From Tanypteryx hageni (taxonomy: Eukaryota > Arthropoda > Insecta > Odonata > Petaluridae), in NCBI GenBank assembly GCA_028673005.1, contig CM054113.1, positions 208,993,504-209,057,503 of the forward strand: a DNA stretch of 64,000 nucleotides, written 5' to 3'. The notes under the pieces are model-generated. The model had not been told where the DNA came from, did not search any database, and saw only the letters and a list, made by a program, of their open reading frames with translations. The position numbers and the translations under genes are program-made. Positions within the stretch are counted from its first letter, which is position 1; each line of letters opens with the position of its first letter. This document shows, in pieces, positions 46,401 through 57,900 of this stretch.

Positions 46401-49400
46401 TATTCTTGAATAAATCATTGTGCTTCAAGCTACATGAATATTATCCTTTATTTTATGCCATTCAAAATATTTATATACTAGTTTAGCTTATATTATTTTG
46501 GATTGCTTAACCCTTTATTTACTGATATTTTTTAAAAATAAAATTTCGTTAATTTTCTTATATAAATTTACTTGTTATTTATTAGCATATAATTATGCAA
46601 AATATTTTTATTTTTCAAAAACAAATGACGTCATAATTTATTATGGGACTCAGAAGTCCCATCAGGTCACAAGTCTATAAAACACAAATTTGATGTAAAA
46701 AATTTTGAGATTAATTTGCTACAAAACTATAATTATTGAAATTTTTAAAATTAAAACATAACAAATTACAACCTTAACTAAGATGATATTCATAGAAACA
46801 GTTTTCTTTCATTTAGGCACAGAAAAACTTGACATTCTTTACATTTTGAATGAGGTCTTGATTCGATTTTTTTTTACGAACAAACCTCACATCTATCTAT
46901 TCCTGCCACAAATTCAGGCCAGGGAGGACCTCGATTTTCTAGTCTTACTTCTGCTGGAACAGAAAATTTTGACTTCCTTCTTTTGGGCTGTGATGGGCTG
47001 ATACGGGTCATGTCACCTGTATTACTTGGTTGTCCTCTCCTTTTAAGAGCTGCTGAAGCCTTTTTTAGTAATCCCATTGTTACACGGCGCTTGTAAGTGA
47101 TCAAAGGAACATCTTCTTCTAACTCACAGTAAATAATATATGAATTTACAATTGTCATTTCTATCAGTCCATAGTACAATCTCATCCACCATTTTTTTTA
47201 TTTTCGATCAATTTCATAGAGTGACCGTAGCATACCAGATTTATCCACATCTCCCATGTGATTGTTATAATCACTCACAATGATGGATTCATTGACTTCT
47301 ACTTCAGAACCATCCTTCTGTGTTCGCTTTACTGTTGTTTTTTCTGTGCCATGGTAATTGGACAGAAGATTCACACATCGACTGTCCATCCAATTCATGT
47401 ACAGAATATCATCATTGGTGATTCGATGGTCGTATTCTCCTTTTTTCAGTTTTTTATCATCAACCAATGAAGGAAGACCGTCTGTTGGACCTCATCGTTC
47501 CACAAGCAAATATACGCTTAGATTTCAGATACTCAAAAAGCTTTAGTGAAAAGAAATAGTTGTCCATCATTTGTCTGATACACAATGTTATTTACGATGT
47601 CTTGGTCAAAAAAAGTGAGAAAATAGTCTGTTGCTGAGAAACATTCACTGAAATATTCCTTCACTGCCCCTGAATATAAATTAAACAATGGACAAATCGT
47701 AACAGACTCCAACTTCTTCCATTGCTTATGAATGTTATTAGTGCTTGAATTTTCTTTGGCATCCTCATCTATATCCTTGTCATAATTAACGCTCCTAACC
47801 ACATCTGCACATTTCAAAGATCTTGTTCCACAACTTCCAGTATTACACAATATTTCTCTGTCACTTTCATCACTATATTCTTCCGGTGTATCAACATCAT
47901 CTGGTATTTCCTCTAAAAGGATGCTGATGTCTTCCTCCACAAGCCCTCTGGTTACATACGACATAATCCTGGGATTTAATAATTTCATAAATATTAGTAT
48001 TGGTATAATTTATTATAAGAACGGATATTATACATATAAATAATCACAATTATATACAGAAAATGAGAATTACCTCTTTCCCTGCTCGATGGTTTCCCTC
48101 GGATGCAGACAAAAATGATATTCAACCGTTGAAATATTTTACAAATAAAAAGAATAACCTTCTATCCCAAAAGTTTCTTCTATATAAACTAACAGAATGG
48201 AGGAAACCGGAACAACCCTTCCTGGATAACTTACAAGGAATGACTGATACATGATGCCTTCAAAGTGCATTGGGAAGGGACATTTTCATGGGAGGGGTTG
48301 AGGAAATCTCAGCGTGATATCCATGGCCTACTACAAGGTTATTTCCAGCTGAGATTTCCTAGAAACCTATAATGAGGAGTGGGAGAAAGGAATCCTATCG
48401 TTAATAGGCCCTAAAGAAAAGTGGGAAGATAAAATCTCAAAAATGCATCTCTAAAAAGATATATTTGAAGACTGTATGCTCAATACAACAAAAGGTAGTT
48501 ATGGTACTTGGTTGGGTTGAAGCAGGGTGGAAATAACAAGTATTGTTTCACATCATAGATGATCCTCTGCAGCTGTTTGATTATCATGAAGCGATAGCTG
48601 AGGGAATTGTGAGATTTTCTAAACAGTGAATGTGCGAATTTATGAGAATTCCCTTCTTTCACACACTCTTTACACAAACTGAAATTTGAAAAATAAGTTT
48701 TATGGTATGATTCAGGTTTTATTGTTTATATTTTAGATTCCAATTCTGTTTTACTAAGGCCAGATATATTGTTTTTTTATTCCATTTTTTATTCGTTTCA
48801 TATTCCGTAGAAATCTGATTTTCGAAAAGTAAAGTGGTATATGCAACTCTGCAATACAATAGAAAAGAAATACTGTAGACCTGACGGGACTGACAAGTCC
48901 CGCCACATATCTTACATAATAATGCCTGAAATATACGCAGGAAACAATTCAAGTTTTATTTATTATCATTTATGCACTTTAATACCGAAAATAAAAAATA
49001 TTCTACACATGTATATTTCGTGTTGTTCTTCCTTCATGAGAAAATGTAAGCATAGGTTCTATTGCAGTTTCGGCGTCATGTGGGAAACCAAACAAAATAT
49101 AAAAAAATTATGAGGAGATATATTGGTTGAAAAAAAAACATCATAAAAAACACTCAAAACTTTTACTTCATATTCTATTCGTCGTACTAGTTTAGAAGTC
49201 ACTGTGACCAAACCGAGTGTGTTTTTTTGTAACCGGGACTCAGAAGTCCCGTCAGTAAATAAAGGGTTAAGTAACATTGTTATGTTTACTCAACATTTCA
49301 GCTCCTGGCTATATATGATAGATTTGGTCGTCTCATGTATGGCAGCGAGACAGTTCCAAAAGATGTTCTGGAGTATGTGGTTTTTGAGAAGCATCTTTCC

Positions 49401-49580
49401 AATCAATATGGCATATGGAGGCTTCATGACAAGATAATACCCGAGTGGATGCCACCTCGACCACCTGCCCCAGTCACCTATTTGAAGAAACCTCATCCTC
49501 CAGCTGAAACTGAAAAGTCAGTTGAAGAAACTAAACTAGTTAAAGAAAGTCAAGGAGAGGACACATTGGCTACTGCATAG
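43489..49580 (+). CDS. mRpL45: Mitochondrial large-subunit ribosomal protein L45 (mRpL45), complete
   Basis: Coding exons are 43489-43533, 43605-43724, 43921-44130, 44249-44400, 44608-44656, 45289-45438 and 49302-49580, giving 334 codons. All splice sites are GT-AG with matching phases. L45 is a mitoribosomal large-subunit protein with a Tim44/Mba1-like fold near the polypeptide exit, where it helps dock the ribosome to the inner membrane. Recognition rests on family-typical stretches: [12 protein letters not shown] (residues 41-52), [18 protein letters not shown], the Tim44-like core ([44 protein letters not shown]) and [20 protein letters not shown]. The N-terminus is basic and hydrophobic, fitting a mitochondrial presequence. 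The length fits animal orthologues. The 3.86-kb last intron contains a foldback repeat and an antisense piggyBac element. The start is the first ATG in frame, in context AAAATGG. Confidence 0.97.
45948..46165. repeat. Foldback (palindromic) MITE-like element in mRpL45 intron 6
   Basis: The arms 'ggtatctccaatagccacac..' and '..tgtggccattggagatacc' are reverse complements for about 85 bp around a roughly 35-bp centre near 46050. They include 'atgaaaaaccaggtg' and its complement. Related copies occur at 55443-55589 and, more diverged, at 8046-8290. Confidence 0.85.
46511..49266 (-). mobile_element. piggyBac transposon inside mRpL45 intron 6, complete ends
   Basis: The left TIR CCCTTTATTTACTGA (46511-46525) and right TIR TCAGTAAATAAAGGG (49252-49266) are perfect 15-bp inverted repeats. 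Both are flanked by TTAA (46507-46510 and 49267-49270). A palindrome GGGACTCAGAAGTCCC occurs near both ends (about 46645 and 49235), and a variant lies near 48886. The transposase is on the minus strand, antisense to mRpL45. The right end lies only 31 bp before the last-exon acceptor. Confidence 0.95.
46880..47988 (-). pseudogene. piggyBac transposase, internally deleted
   Basis: The N-terminal part ([20 protein letters not shown], acidic; then [20 protein letters not shown]) is joined near 47560 directly to [20 protein letters not shown] in another frame. That is the region of the second catalytic aspartate. The segment with the first aspartate is deleted. It continues with [20 protein letters not shown] (third Asp region) and ends in GIDRCEVC, start of the C-terminal cysteine motif. 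Frame changes are at about 47470 and 47190. It cannot be active, although its termini are intact. Confidence 0.9.
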
Positions 49581-49615
49581 TGTATTTTTTGTTCATTTTT
49601 GTAAATAGAAATTTT

Positions 49616-49621
49616 ATTAAA
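49616..49621 (+). other. mRpL45: Candidate poly(A) signal of mRpL45
   Basis: ATTAAA lies 36 nt after the stop codon. No AATAAA was seen closer. Confidence 0.5.
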
Positions 49622-50870
49622 ACCCAAAGTTATTTAATATGTTTATTACTTAATTTAATTAAAATTTCTAAGTATAATTATTATGCATACTAATTAGGTA
49701 TAGGGAAAATATTCAACTAATTGTTATCAATAGTATCTTGTGATGTACTCAAATTATTTCATTGGAACTACGAAAGGCTTAAAATATATTTGAAGCAAAA
49801 CACCTGAAGAGTTAAACCACTACCCATAAGAGGAGTACCGTATTTATCCAAATACAAAGCACATTTTTTCTGAATTTTCACATCGAAAAACTCAGTACGA
49901 GTCATATTTGAGACTGTTGGGTAGTAAAAAGTACTACAGATGTCGAAATGTCAGATACAACCTCAACAATAAATGCACAATGGCTTCCTGATGCCCATGA
50001 AGAAAATATGTGATTGGATTGCAGAAACAACATTCATATATTCTTTCACAAATTGCGAACGCAAACAAGTCCCAACATACTTACAGATTTTGTACTGGTA
50101 TTATTTTTTACAGAAAAAGTTTGTATCGTAAGGAGACAGCTCTCCAAATGTTTGGCAAAGGACGAAGAATAGTGTATTTCAATGTGAATATTTCACAACA
50201 AATATCAGTAATGAGGTCAGGCTCAACTCGGTGGAATTTACTCATAATGAAATAATAACTTTGTTGTTTCCACAAATTTTAATTTAAACATGACCAGTTT
50301 AACTATCATCGTAGCATCATCATCATTTGACAGCAAATGTAAGCAATATTGCAATTGTAACACTTCAACAAATTTGATCTTTGATTTTTTAAACATGAAT
50401 TTCAAAAAAATAGGTTGTGTGTCTTATTCAGGGGCACATGGCACTTGGATAAATTTGATATTTAATCCTCTTGCTACCTTGCTAGAAACACACTGCTGTT
50501 TTTACCTAAAATACATGCTATTGTTAAGCAAATTTTATTCAACTCAGTTTTGTCTCTGCAAAGATAAATTTCAATAACATCCTGAATGCTCGGAGGATAA
50601 AAACTGTTAATCACAAATTGACCTATACATATTACATTGAAATTTTACAAAAAATTTTCAGGAGACAACATCAACAATCATTTTCATTACAAGGAACTAT
50701 ATACAGGTCTACTCCACCTTACGTATGCTAGCTCAATGTACTGTCACTATAATGTACTTATTGATTGATACCTAGATCTCTGTAAAATATACGTACAGGA
50801 CGCCAACTTCGCTAAAGTGTACACTAGTGTAGTCAAATTTTGGCCAATCAGAAGCTACATACTGTGTGCT
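49622..50870. other. Intergenic; possible remnant TIR element
   Basis: The stretch 'accgtatttatccaaatacaaagcac' at 49837 resembles the termini of the element at 890-1912. A loosely complementary 'gtggcacttggataaat' type end lies near 50430-50460. No transposase is recognised. This is a weak hint only. Confidence 0.25.
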
Positions 50871-50872
50871 CT

Positions 50873-51185
50873 CAGGGGTGTGCAACCTATGGCCCGCAAG
50901 AGTATTTTATTTGGCCCGTGATGTGGATGTGGTCCATGATACTTAATCCAGACAATTTCGTGAACTTTAATTAAAATTGTAGCAATAAAACCTTGCCTAG
51001 TGAAGATTTAATGCTAAAAAATTGTTTAGGCTTTATTTTAATTTTCAAAATCACCTATGATCTCTTGCATAAGTTTCCATATAAACTCTCATCCGGCCCG
51101 CCGAGGCACTCGTGGCTTATAATATGGCCCGCCAAAGCACACATCTATGAATGTGGCCCGCCATGCAAAAAGGTTGCACAGCCAT
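50873..51185. mobile_element. hAT-like MITE
   Basis: It begins CAGGGGTGTGCAACCTATGG, and its other end, read inward, is GGCTGTGCAACCTTTTTGC. 'ggcccgc' words are repeated through the interior. This is the usual look of non-autonomous hAT elements (CAGGG..., 'TGGCCCGC'). An 8-bp target duplication could not be confirmed. A second possible right terminus (CAGAGGTATCCAACTCGC, complement near 51517) suggests a longer original element. Confidence 0.6.
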
Positions 51186-51519
51186 GCTCGAGAAGATTGT
51201 TTACAATGCATTGTTTTCAGCTTGGTGCAGGTCGAGATGTGATTTCTGAATATATTTTATCTAGGTACATATTTGAGCCATTAAATAATTAAAAATGTCT
51301 TTAATAAAAGGACGTGTTGGTGATGCCACTAATTTTAAGTATAAAGTGTGGAAAGCAATTACTAAGCATTATTAGAGTGGACTGGGGAATATGAAATGGT
51401 GTGAAGACTGGAAAAGTATGTGACCCGCAGACTTGATCCAGTGCCTTAATGCTGCCTGCAGATTCGGTGTAGGGCCTTCATGTGGCCCATGCACCGATGC
51501 GAGTTGGATACCTCTGTAC

Positions 51520-52740
51520 TATACACTTTCCTAACTTGTTTCCTGAAGAATCCGTTGCATTTTCTCTCTCTACTATCTCCATACCCTATTTCACAGAATC
51601 AAGAGCATTTGTGGTAAGACACGGACCATTATATTGGTCTTTTTATCTGCCAACAGACATATGGTCAACTATCACTACACTATAGGATTGTAATTCTATT
51701 TAATCTTTGAATCGAATCCGGGAAGAATAATGAAAAATATTACATCATTGGTTGAGATCGACAGTTTCATAATATCATACTATGTACATATAAAAATAAT
51801 TTTGTCTGATTGTGAGGCGTGTCTGGTCAAGTATAAGTATGTATCTATAACTCAAAAACTACATAATGTCGAGACAAGTGGAATGTGTCACTTATACCGC
51901 AATAAAGAGTATAGGATGGTAGGTTGGTTTTTAAACCAATTTATTTGAGCAATTTGTTTATTTAAAAAAATATTTTGTTTTCATTTTCCACATTTTAAAA
52001 CATGGAGCTGAGTGTAGACTATTTTTCATTTGTACATTAAAATTATTCAAAATCATCATACAAAGTCAGGATTTGAACTCTAGGATGAAGAAAATAACAA
52101 AGTTTCATTTTCCTATGCTGAAATTTCAAATATGGATAGAATTTTTTCAAAATTGAGCTTTAAACTTCAAAATCTCGAGTTTTTTTATTGAAAAGGATTT
52201 CCTTTCCATGGCAACCAATATTGTTGCCAAACTCAATATCGTAAGACAATAACATTGAAATGAATTCAAGGTCAGTTAATTATCCATGTAAATAAGAGAT
52301 GGCATAACAAGCTATTCCTTCAGTTTCAAATATTAGAAGACTATGCTGTTTCATTTCATCTTTGCGGCTGAGAGAGAGAGAAGAGAGCTTTCCAGCATGT
52401 GATCTTACGGGAACCAATAGGAATGAAGTAGGTGGAGTTTCCCCCATCAAGAGCTCATTCTCTCTCTGCCCTCCATTGTGCATACATCCAAGTCTCGGGA
52501 GTGCTGTGTTGCCACATGTTAATGCCTTCGTTGTCCGAAAAGTCAAGCCCCCCATCCCAGTAGCTCACCGCTGGCATATTCCTCTTTCTTCTGCGCTATC
52601 AGCAACATATTCCAGTTAAGTAGATATGGCAGTGCCGAGTTTGAGTTCTCCAGCGAGGAGACGCCTCCTCACTAGGAGGTGAGGAAATGTCTCCCCACCT
52701 CCTAGCAGCAGAAACACAAGAGCGATCCTGACTACATATG
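51520..52740. other. Intergenic sequence, nothing supported
   Basis: No recognisable exon or repeat. A short GC-richer stretch at 52360-52640 contains unremarkable frames on both strands. Confidence 0.4.
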
Positions 52741-52744
52741 AAAT

Positions 52745-53990
52745 GTTAGTCGCAAAGATAAATAGCAAGGGAGAGGAAGAGAGAGGGTGGGAGAATGGAG
52801 GAAGAAAGAGAGAATGGGAGAGTGAGGGAGAGAGAATGGGAGAGAGTGAGGGAAAGAGAATGGGAGGAAGCAAGAGAGAGGGAATGGAAGGGAGAGGATA
52901 GGAGGAAGGAAGAGGGAGAAAGAATAGGAGGAAGGAAGGAGAAAAGAGAGGGAGGAAAGAAGAGAGGGAGAAAGGAGAGGGAGGAAGGAAGAGAGAGGAA
53001 GGAAGGGAGAGAAAATGGGAGGAAAGAAGAGGGAGAAAGAATAGAAGGGACAGAGGGATGGGGAAAGAGAATCGAAGGAAGGAATAGAGAGAGAGAATGG
53101 GAGGAAGGAAGAGAGGGAGAGAATGGGAGGAAGAGGGAGAATGGGAAGGAAAAAGAGAGAATGGAAAGAAGTGATTGAGGGAGACAATGGGAGGAAGGAA
53201 GAGAGAGGGAGAGAGAATGGAAAGAAGTGACAGAGAGACAATGGGAGGAAGGGAGGGAGAGAGAATGGGAGGAAGGAAGAGGGAATGGGAGAGAGTGAGG
53301 GAAAGAGAATGGGAGGAAGCAAGAGAGAGGGAATGGAAGGGAGAGGATAGGAGGAAGGAAGAGGGAGAAAGAATAGGAGGAAGGAAGAGGGAGAAAAGAG
53401 GGAGGAAAGAAGAGAGGGAGAAAGGAGAGGGAGGAAGGAAGAGAGAGGAAGGAAGGGAGAGAAAATGGGAGGAAAGAAGAGGGAGAAAGAATAGAAGGGA
53501 CAGAGGGATGGGGAAAGAGAATCGAAGGAAGGAATAGAGAGAGAGAGAATGGGAGGAAGGAAGAGAGAGGGAGAGAATGGGAGGAAGAGGGAGAATGGGA
53601 AGGAAAAAGAGAGAATGGAAAGAAGTGATTGAGGGAGACAATGGGAGGAAGGAAGAGAGAGGGAGAGAGAATGGGAGGAAGGAAAAGAGGGAGAGAATGG
53701 AAAGAAGTGACAGAGAGACAATGGGAGGAAGGGAGGGAGAGAGAATGGGAGGAAGGAAAAGGGGAGACAAAATGGGAAGAAGGAAGAGAGAGGGAGAAAG
53801 AATGGAAAGAAGTGATAGAGGGATAGACAATGGGAGGAAGGAAGAGAGAGGGAGAGAGAATGGGAGGAAGGAAAAGAGGGAGAGAATGGAAAGAAGTGAC
53901 AGAGACAATGGGAGGAAGGGAGGGAGAGAGAATGGGAGGAAGGAAGAGAGGAGACAGAATGGGAAGAAGGAAGAGAGAGGGAATGGAAGT
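52745..53990. repeat. GA-rich minisatellite with higher-order repeats
   Basis: About 1.25 kb is built from 'gggagagaatgggaggaaggaagagaga'-like units. A larger block recurs with a period of about 449 bp: the word 'ggaaagagaatgggaggaag' is at 52851 and 53300, and the match continues for several hundred bases. A third-level word, 'ggaaagaagtgacagag', recurs at about 53219, 53698 and 53887. The long open frames on both strands here are by-products of low complexity. Confidence 0.95.
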
Positions 53991-53994
53991 TTTT

Positions 53995-54765
53995 GCATAT
54001 TTTTAGGCTGATTTCTTGAACTCAAAGGGTCCATTCACAAAAACCCTGAGACCCGGGTCTCCTTATTTTCGATGTCACATTTCATTAAAATCTGTGACCC
54101 GAAGATTGTTGCCTCTCCTTGTAAGATCATATCAATCATTTTACTGCATGTGTCAAGGAGAATTTAAATCAAAAGGATGATTTTGTTGTTTTTTACAAAT
54201 GATACCTGAAATATTAATCAAAGAACTGGAAGGCTTCACCCTGGATTACTAACCAATCGTCTGTCAGATGATGGTCAAAACAAAAATGTCTTCCCACCAT
54301 GGGCAATAGGTGGAGAACATCATGGAAACTTGTGTGGACTGTACTGGGAAAAATTAAGTATTACTAGAATTAACTCAGATTATTGGTATATTGTTAGGTC
54401 TTGAAAAATATAATTTTATAAAATTTAAAAAAATGTCAACTTAGCATAGTCTCTCAGACTAAAGGTTAGTAATCCCATTCCTCACAGATAAAGACTGATT
54501 TGATAAATTACAATATGATTTAATAAACATATTTGAAGCCTTCACAATAATAGAACAATTTTAGTTAATGCATATGAATTTCAGTGAGAAAAAACTTTGC
54601 TCTGCTATTGAAAAGTTTCAATATCTTTCCATATTTGTGTCATGAAAATATTTATTAGAAAATGCACAGATGCCAAACATTTATTAATAAATTAATAACT
54701 AAGCATGGGTAGAAACAATGTCACAAAAGAAAGTTTAACCATAAGACTTTTATGTAAATGTTTAC
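53995..54765. other. Spacer between minisatellite and eIF3h 3' end
   Basis: No feature was supported. Confidence 0.4.
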
Positions 54766-54771
54766 TTTATT
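54766..54771 (-). other. eIF3h: Candidate poly(A) signal of eIF3h
   Basis: AATAAA on the minus strand, 223 nt after the stop codon. The inferred 3' UTR is 54994 downwards to about 54745. Confidence 0.5.
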
Positions 54772-54993
54772 CAGAGTATGAAGTGAAATGTATATGATAC
54801 ATTCAATTGAGTTATGTGTAAAACCAGGACTGGAAGGACAGCCATAACCAACTTTTCAAGTTTTTGAGTGAAGCTATTTTCTTCAATTCAATTGACCTAA
54901 AATTCTTTTGTTGAAGATATTTGATGTAGAATACCTGGTTCTGGCTAACATCAAATAACTTTCTTGGAAAATAAGTACTATTTTTCTATTTGA

Positions 54994-57900
54994 TTAAAGA
55001 AGAGGTCCTGTACGACCAGGAGTCGCTGCCTTTGAAGTACTAATCAACGATGATTGTTCCTATTAAAAAAAACAATTGGAGATTTAGGTATTTATTTGAG
55101 ATTGGGCTCCATTATGAATTGTATAAAGTTTTATTAATTTTAGGCCATGGTACTACTATCCACAAGTTGAATTTCATGTGTGATTATGTAATAACAAAAA
55201 TATAGCAATATAAAAAGTAATACTGAATGATTAAGATTTTAAAACTTAAAAAAAAAACAATTCTAGTCAAGTGTTAAAACTTTAGAAACCTTAACTTGTG
55301 AACACACATATACAACTTAGTTATCAATGTAAAATTTCATCAATATTTGATATTACTATTACTAGTTGTGACTGTTATGTAGATTTATTGATGCTTACAA
55401 CCTGAAGTGCCATATTAAAAGTACAAGAATTCAATTTAAAAAGTTGAAAAAATACTTATCTCATTTACCTTCAATAGTCACAACAAGGCTATGAAAAACG
55501 AGATATGCATTGTAACCGAAATGCGCATCTGGTTTTTCACAACCTTGATGTGGCTATTGAAGATAATTGAGCCAAGTACTTTTTTCAATTTTTTAAATAT
55601 TAAGCGCTTATTCTTGTTTTTTTCAGCCATAAGACAAAGTGAATAAATATATCACCAAAATGAATTTACCTTTCCTTCTTTAGCACACTGCAATGCCTGG
55701 GTTACGAACAGCTTAGCCAGAGCTTGGCTACAGAATTGGTTAGAATGGCGTCCATAGGTGCCAATTTGGCCAGCTACAATCATTGGGTTAAGACGAGCAG
55801 GTACAGGGAAAGGTCTGAACAGTTTATTCAAATCTTCCTCTGGAAGAGGAGGCTCATCCTTTGCAACACGAGCAGCATTCTCTTGGGCCTGGAGATTACA
55901 AGAGAAATTTACTTAAGCAACAACACATGCCAAAATTCTTACGAATGAGACAACATTCCCTTCTCAATTTAAAATTCTTAGCATATGGATGCGATAAGCA
56001 TTGAAATTTAAACAGAAGCTGCGGTTAAAAGATAGATGGGGACCTCGCAGCAATCAGTCCCTTGGACTGTCATTAACGGGTGAGATCCTTCATGTCATCG
56101 GCTCTGCGAACCCTTCCTCAATGCCTGGGCTCACCCTTCCCAGCAGGGTATTCCCTGACTACAGGGATGATTAAGCACTAATTAATCAAAACTTTTTAAA
56201 TGCATTTCTGTCTTTTAAACAGCTTTCTATGGCAAATATTAAGAAAGTTGATATTTTTCGCGCAGGGGTACCAACCCAGTGACTTGTTGCCCATGGTTTC
56301 TGCCTCATTTTAATGCTCATATATATCATGAGGCGACACAACACCATTATGTTCCCATTCCAACCACTATGAGTTTTAATTTCGTCTCGCTTGATTTTTG
56401 CACTTAAAATATAAAAAATGTGAAACTAAATTATTGCAGGCCCCTTAAATGCTACTAGGGGCCCGTTGCAGTACTTCCTGCAAACATTTAGAAAACCTTG
56501 CATGAAGTGGCCCTATGAAATAGTTCCTATGACAAAAAATTGTTACATGTTATTAGTTGAACCTCTTTTATTGCACCTCTCTTTCTATGTGAAACAGTGT
56601 AAATATCGAATCAAAGTCTCAATCATAAGTTATTTTAAAATGTTAAAGACTAAAGGTCAACACACTGTATTCCAGCTGATTATGAGTTAATCAAATGCAA
56701 AAACGAAAACTTTCCTGATATCGTACCCATGGTTTTTAGGGAAATGACTACCACTTAAAACCTGCAAGAGTTTGTTCCGAGTATTCAGGCAAAAGATTCG
56801 TCGAAATCAAACCGACTGTTCTTGATTTATTTGGATTTATACTGGAAGGTGACGTCACTCGAGGATTAATCTGTTTTTGTCCTTCATGCATTTATTTTAT
56901 TGTAAGCTTAGTGCAAATACACTTGAAAGCCTGAATCCAACAATGAAAAAATCCAAGGTGAACAATGCCAGCTACCCTAGCAACCTCCTATTTGAAATGT
57001 TGAATAATCGGAGAAAATCAAATATAAACTTAAAATATGAGCAAACACGAATTAAACAACAGAATCAATAGTAAGAATAAGAATCTTCATTTCTTTCTAC
57101 GTTAAATGGTGTAAACCTCATGTCAAAGTCTCGATCCCAAGATATTTTAAAAGGTTCAAGACTAAAGGTCTACACATCATATTATAGCCGATTATGTGTT
57201 AATCAAATGCAAAAACGAAAACTATCCTGGTATTGAATGCCTTTTCGGGAGACGACGACCAACTTAAAACGTGCAGGAGCTCGCACTGAGTATTCAGGCA
57301 AAAGATTCATCGAAATCAAACTGACTGTTCTCGATTTATTTGCGTTCATGCCAGGAGGTGACGTCACTCGAGGCTTTGGACGCAGGCAGGCAGGGACACA
57401 GCAGTTATAATATATTAGATACAAAACAATAGATTTCAAAGATCAATGATAAAGTTCAACCAACTTATTACCGAATTTATCATAACCCTCTGTATGTTCC
57501 AGTTTATGTTCTTATGGGAAATCCCATGTGAGAGAGGATGGAAATACACTGAATAGAAAGGGGGAAACGAGAGAGCCACAGCACAAATATGGGTAAAAAA
57601 TCTGCAAGAAGAGCATACCTATCCATTCGGAGCGGAACTGTATTTGCTGGGCAGAAAGTTGGAATATATATCTTTCTGTCTGTAGCGTTGACGTGGATAC
57701 TGAAGTATCTAGCATCTGTTATTGTTAGGGAAACAAGACATTACCACAAAACAATTAGGCGACTGATATATTGTTTTAGAGAGCTTTTGTCCACAAGATT
57801 GGAGGTCCAGGTCACATAGTTGAGATTGATTTTGGCCATCGGAAATAAAACCGTGGGCGACTGACTGAGACCAAAAGGGTAGTCGGCAAAATTGATAGGA

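Noticed and set aside
51482..51948. Frames near 51.5-51.9 kb
   Set aside because: No splice partners, motifs or composition signal; they are consistent with chance.
52616..54034. Long serine/proline/leucine-rich and arginine/glutamate-rich open frames on both strands
   Set aside because: They come from the purine/pyrimidine minisatellite, which rarely forms stop codons. No start context, splice signal or non-repetitive domain supports a gene.
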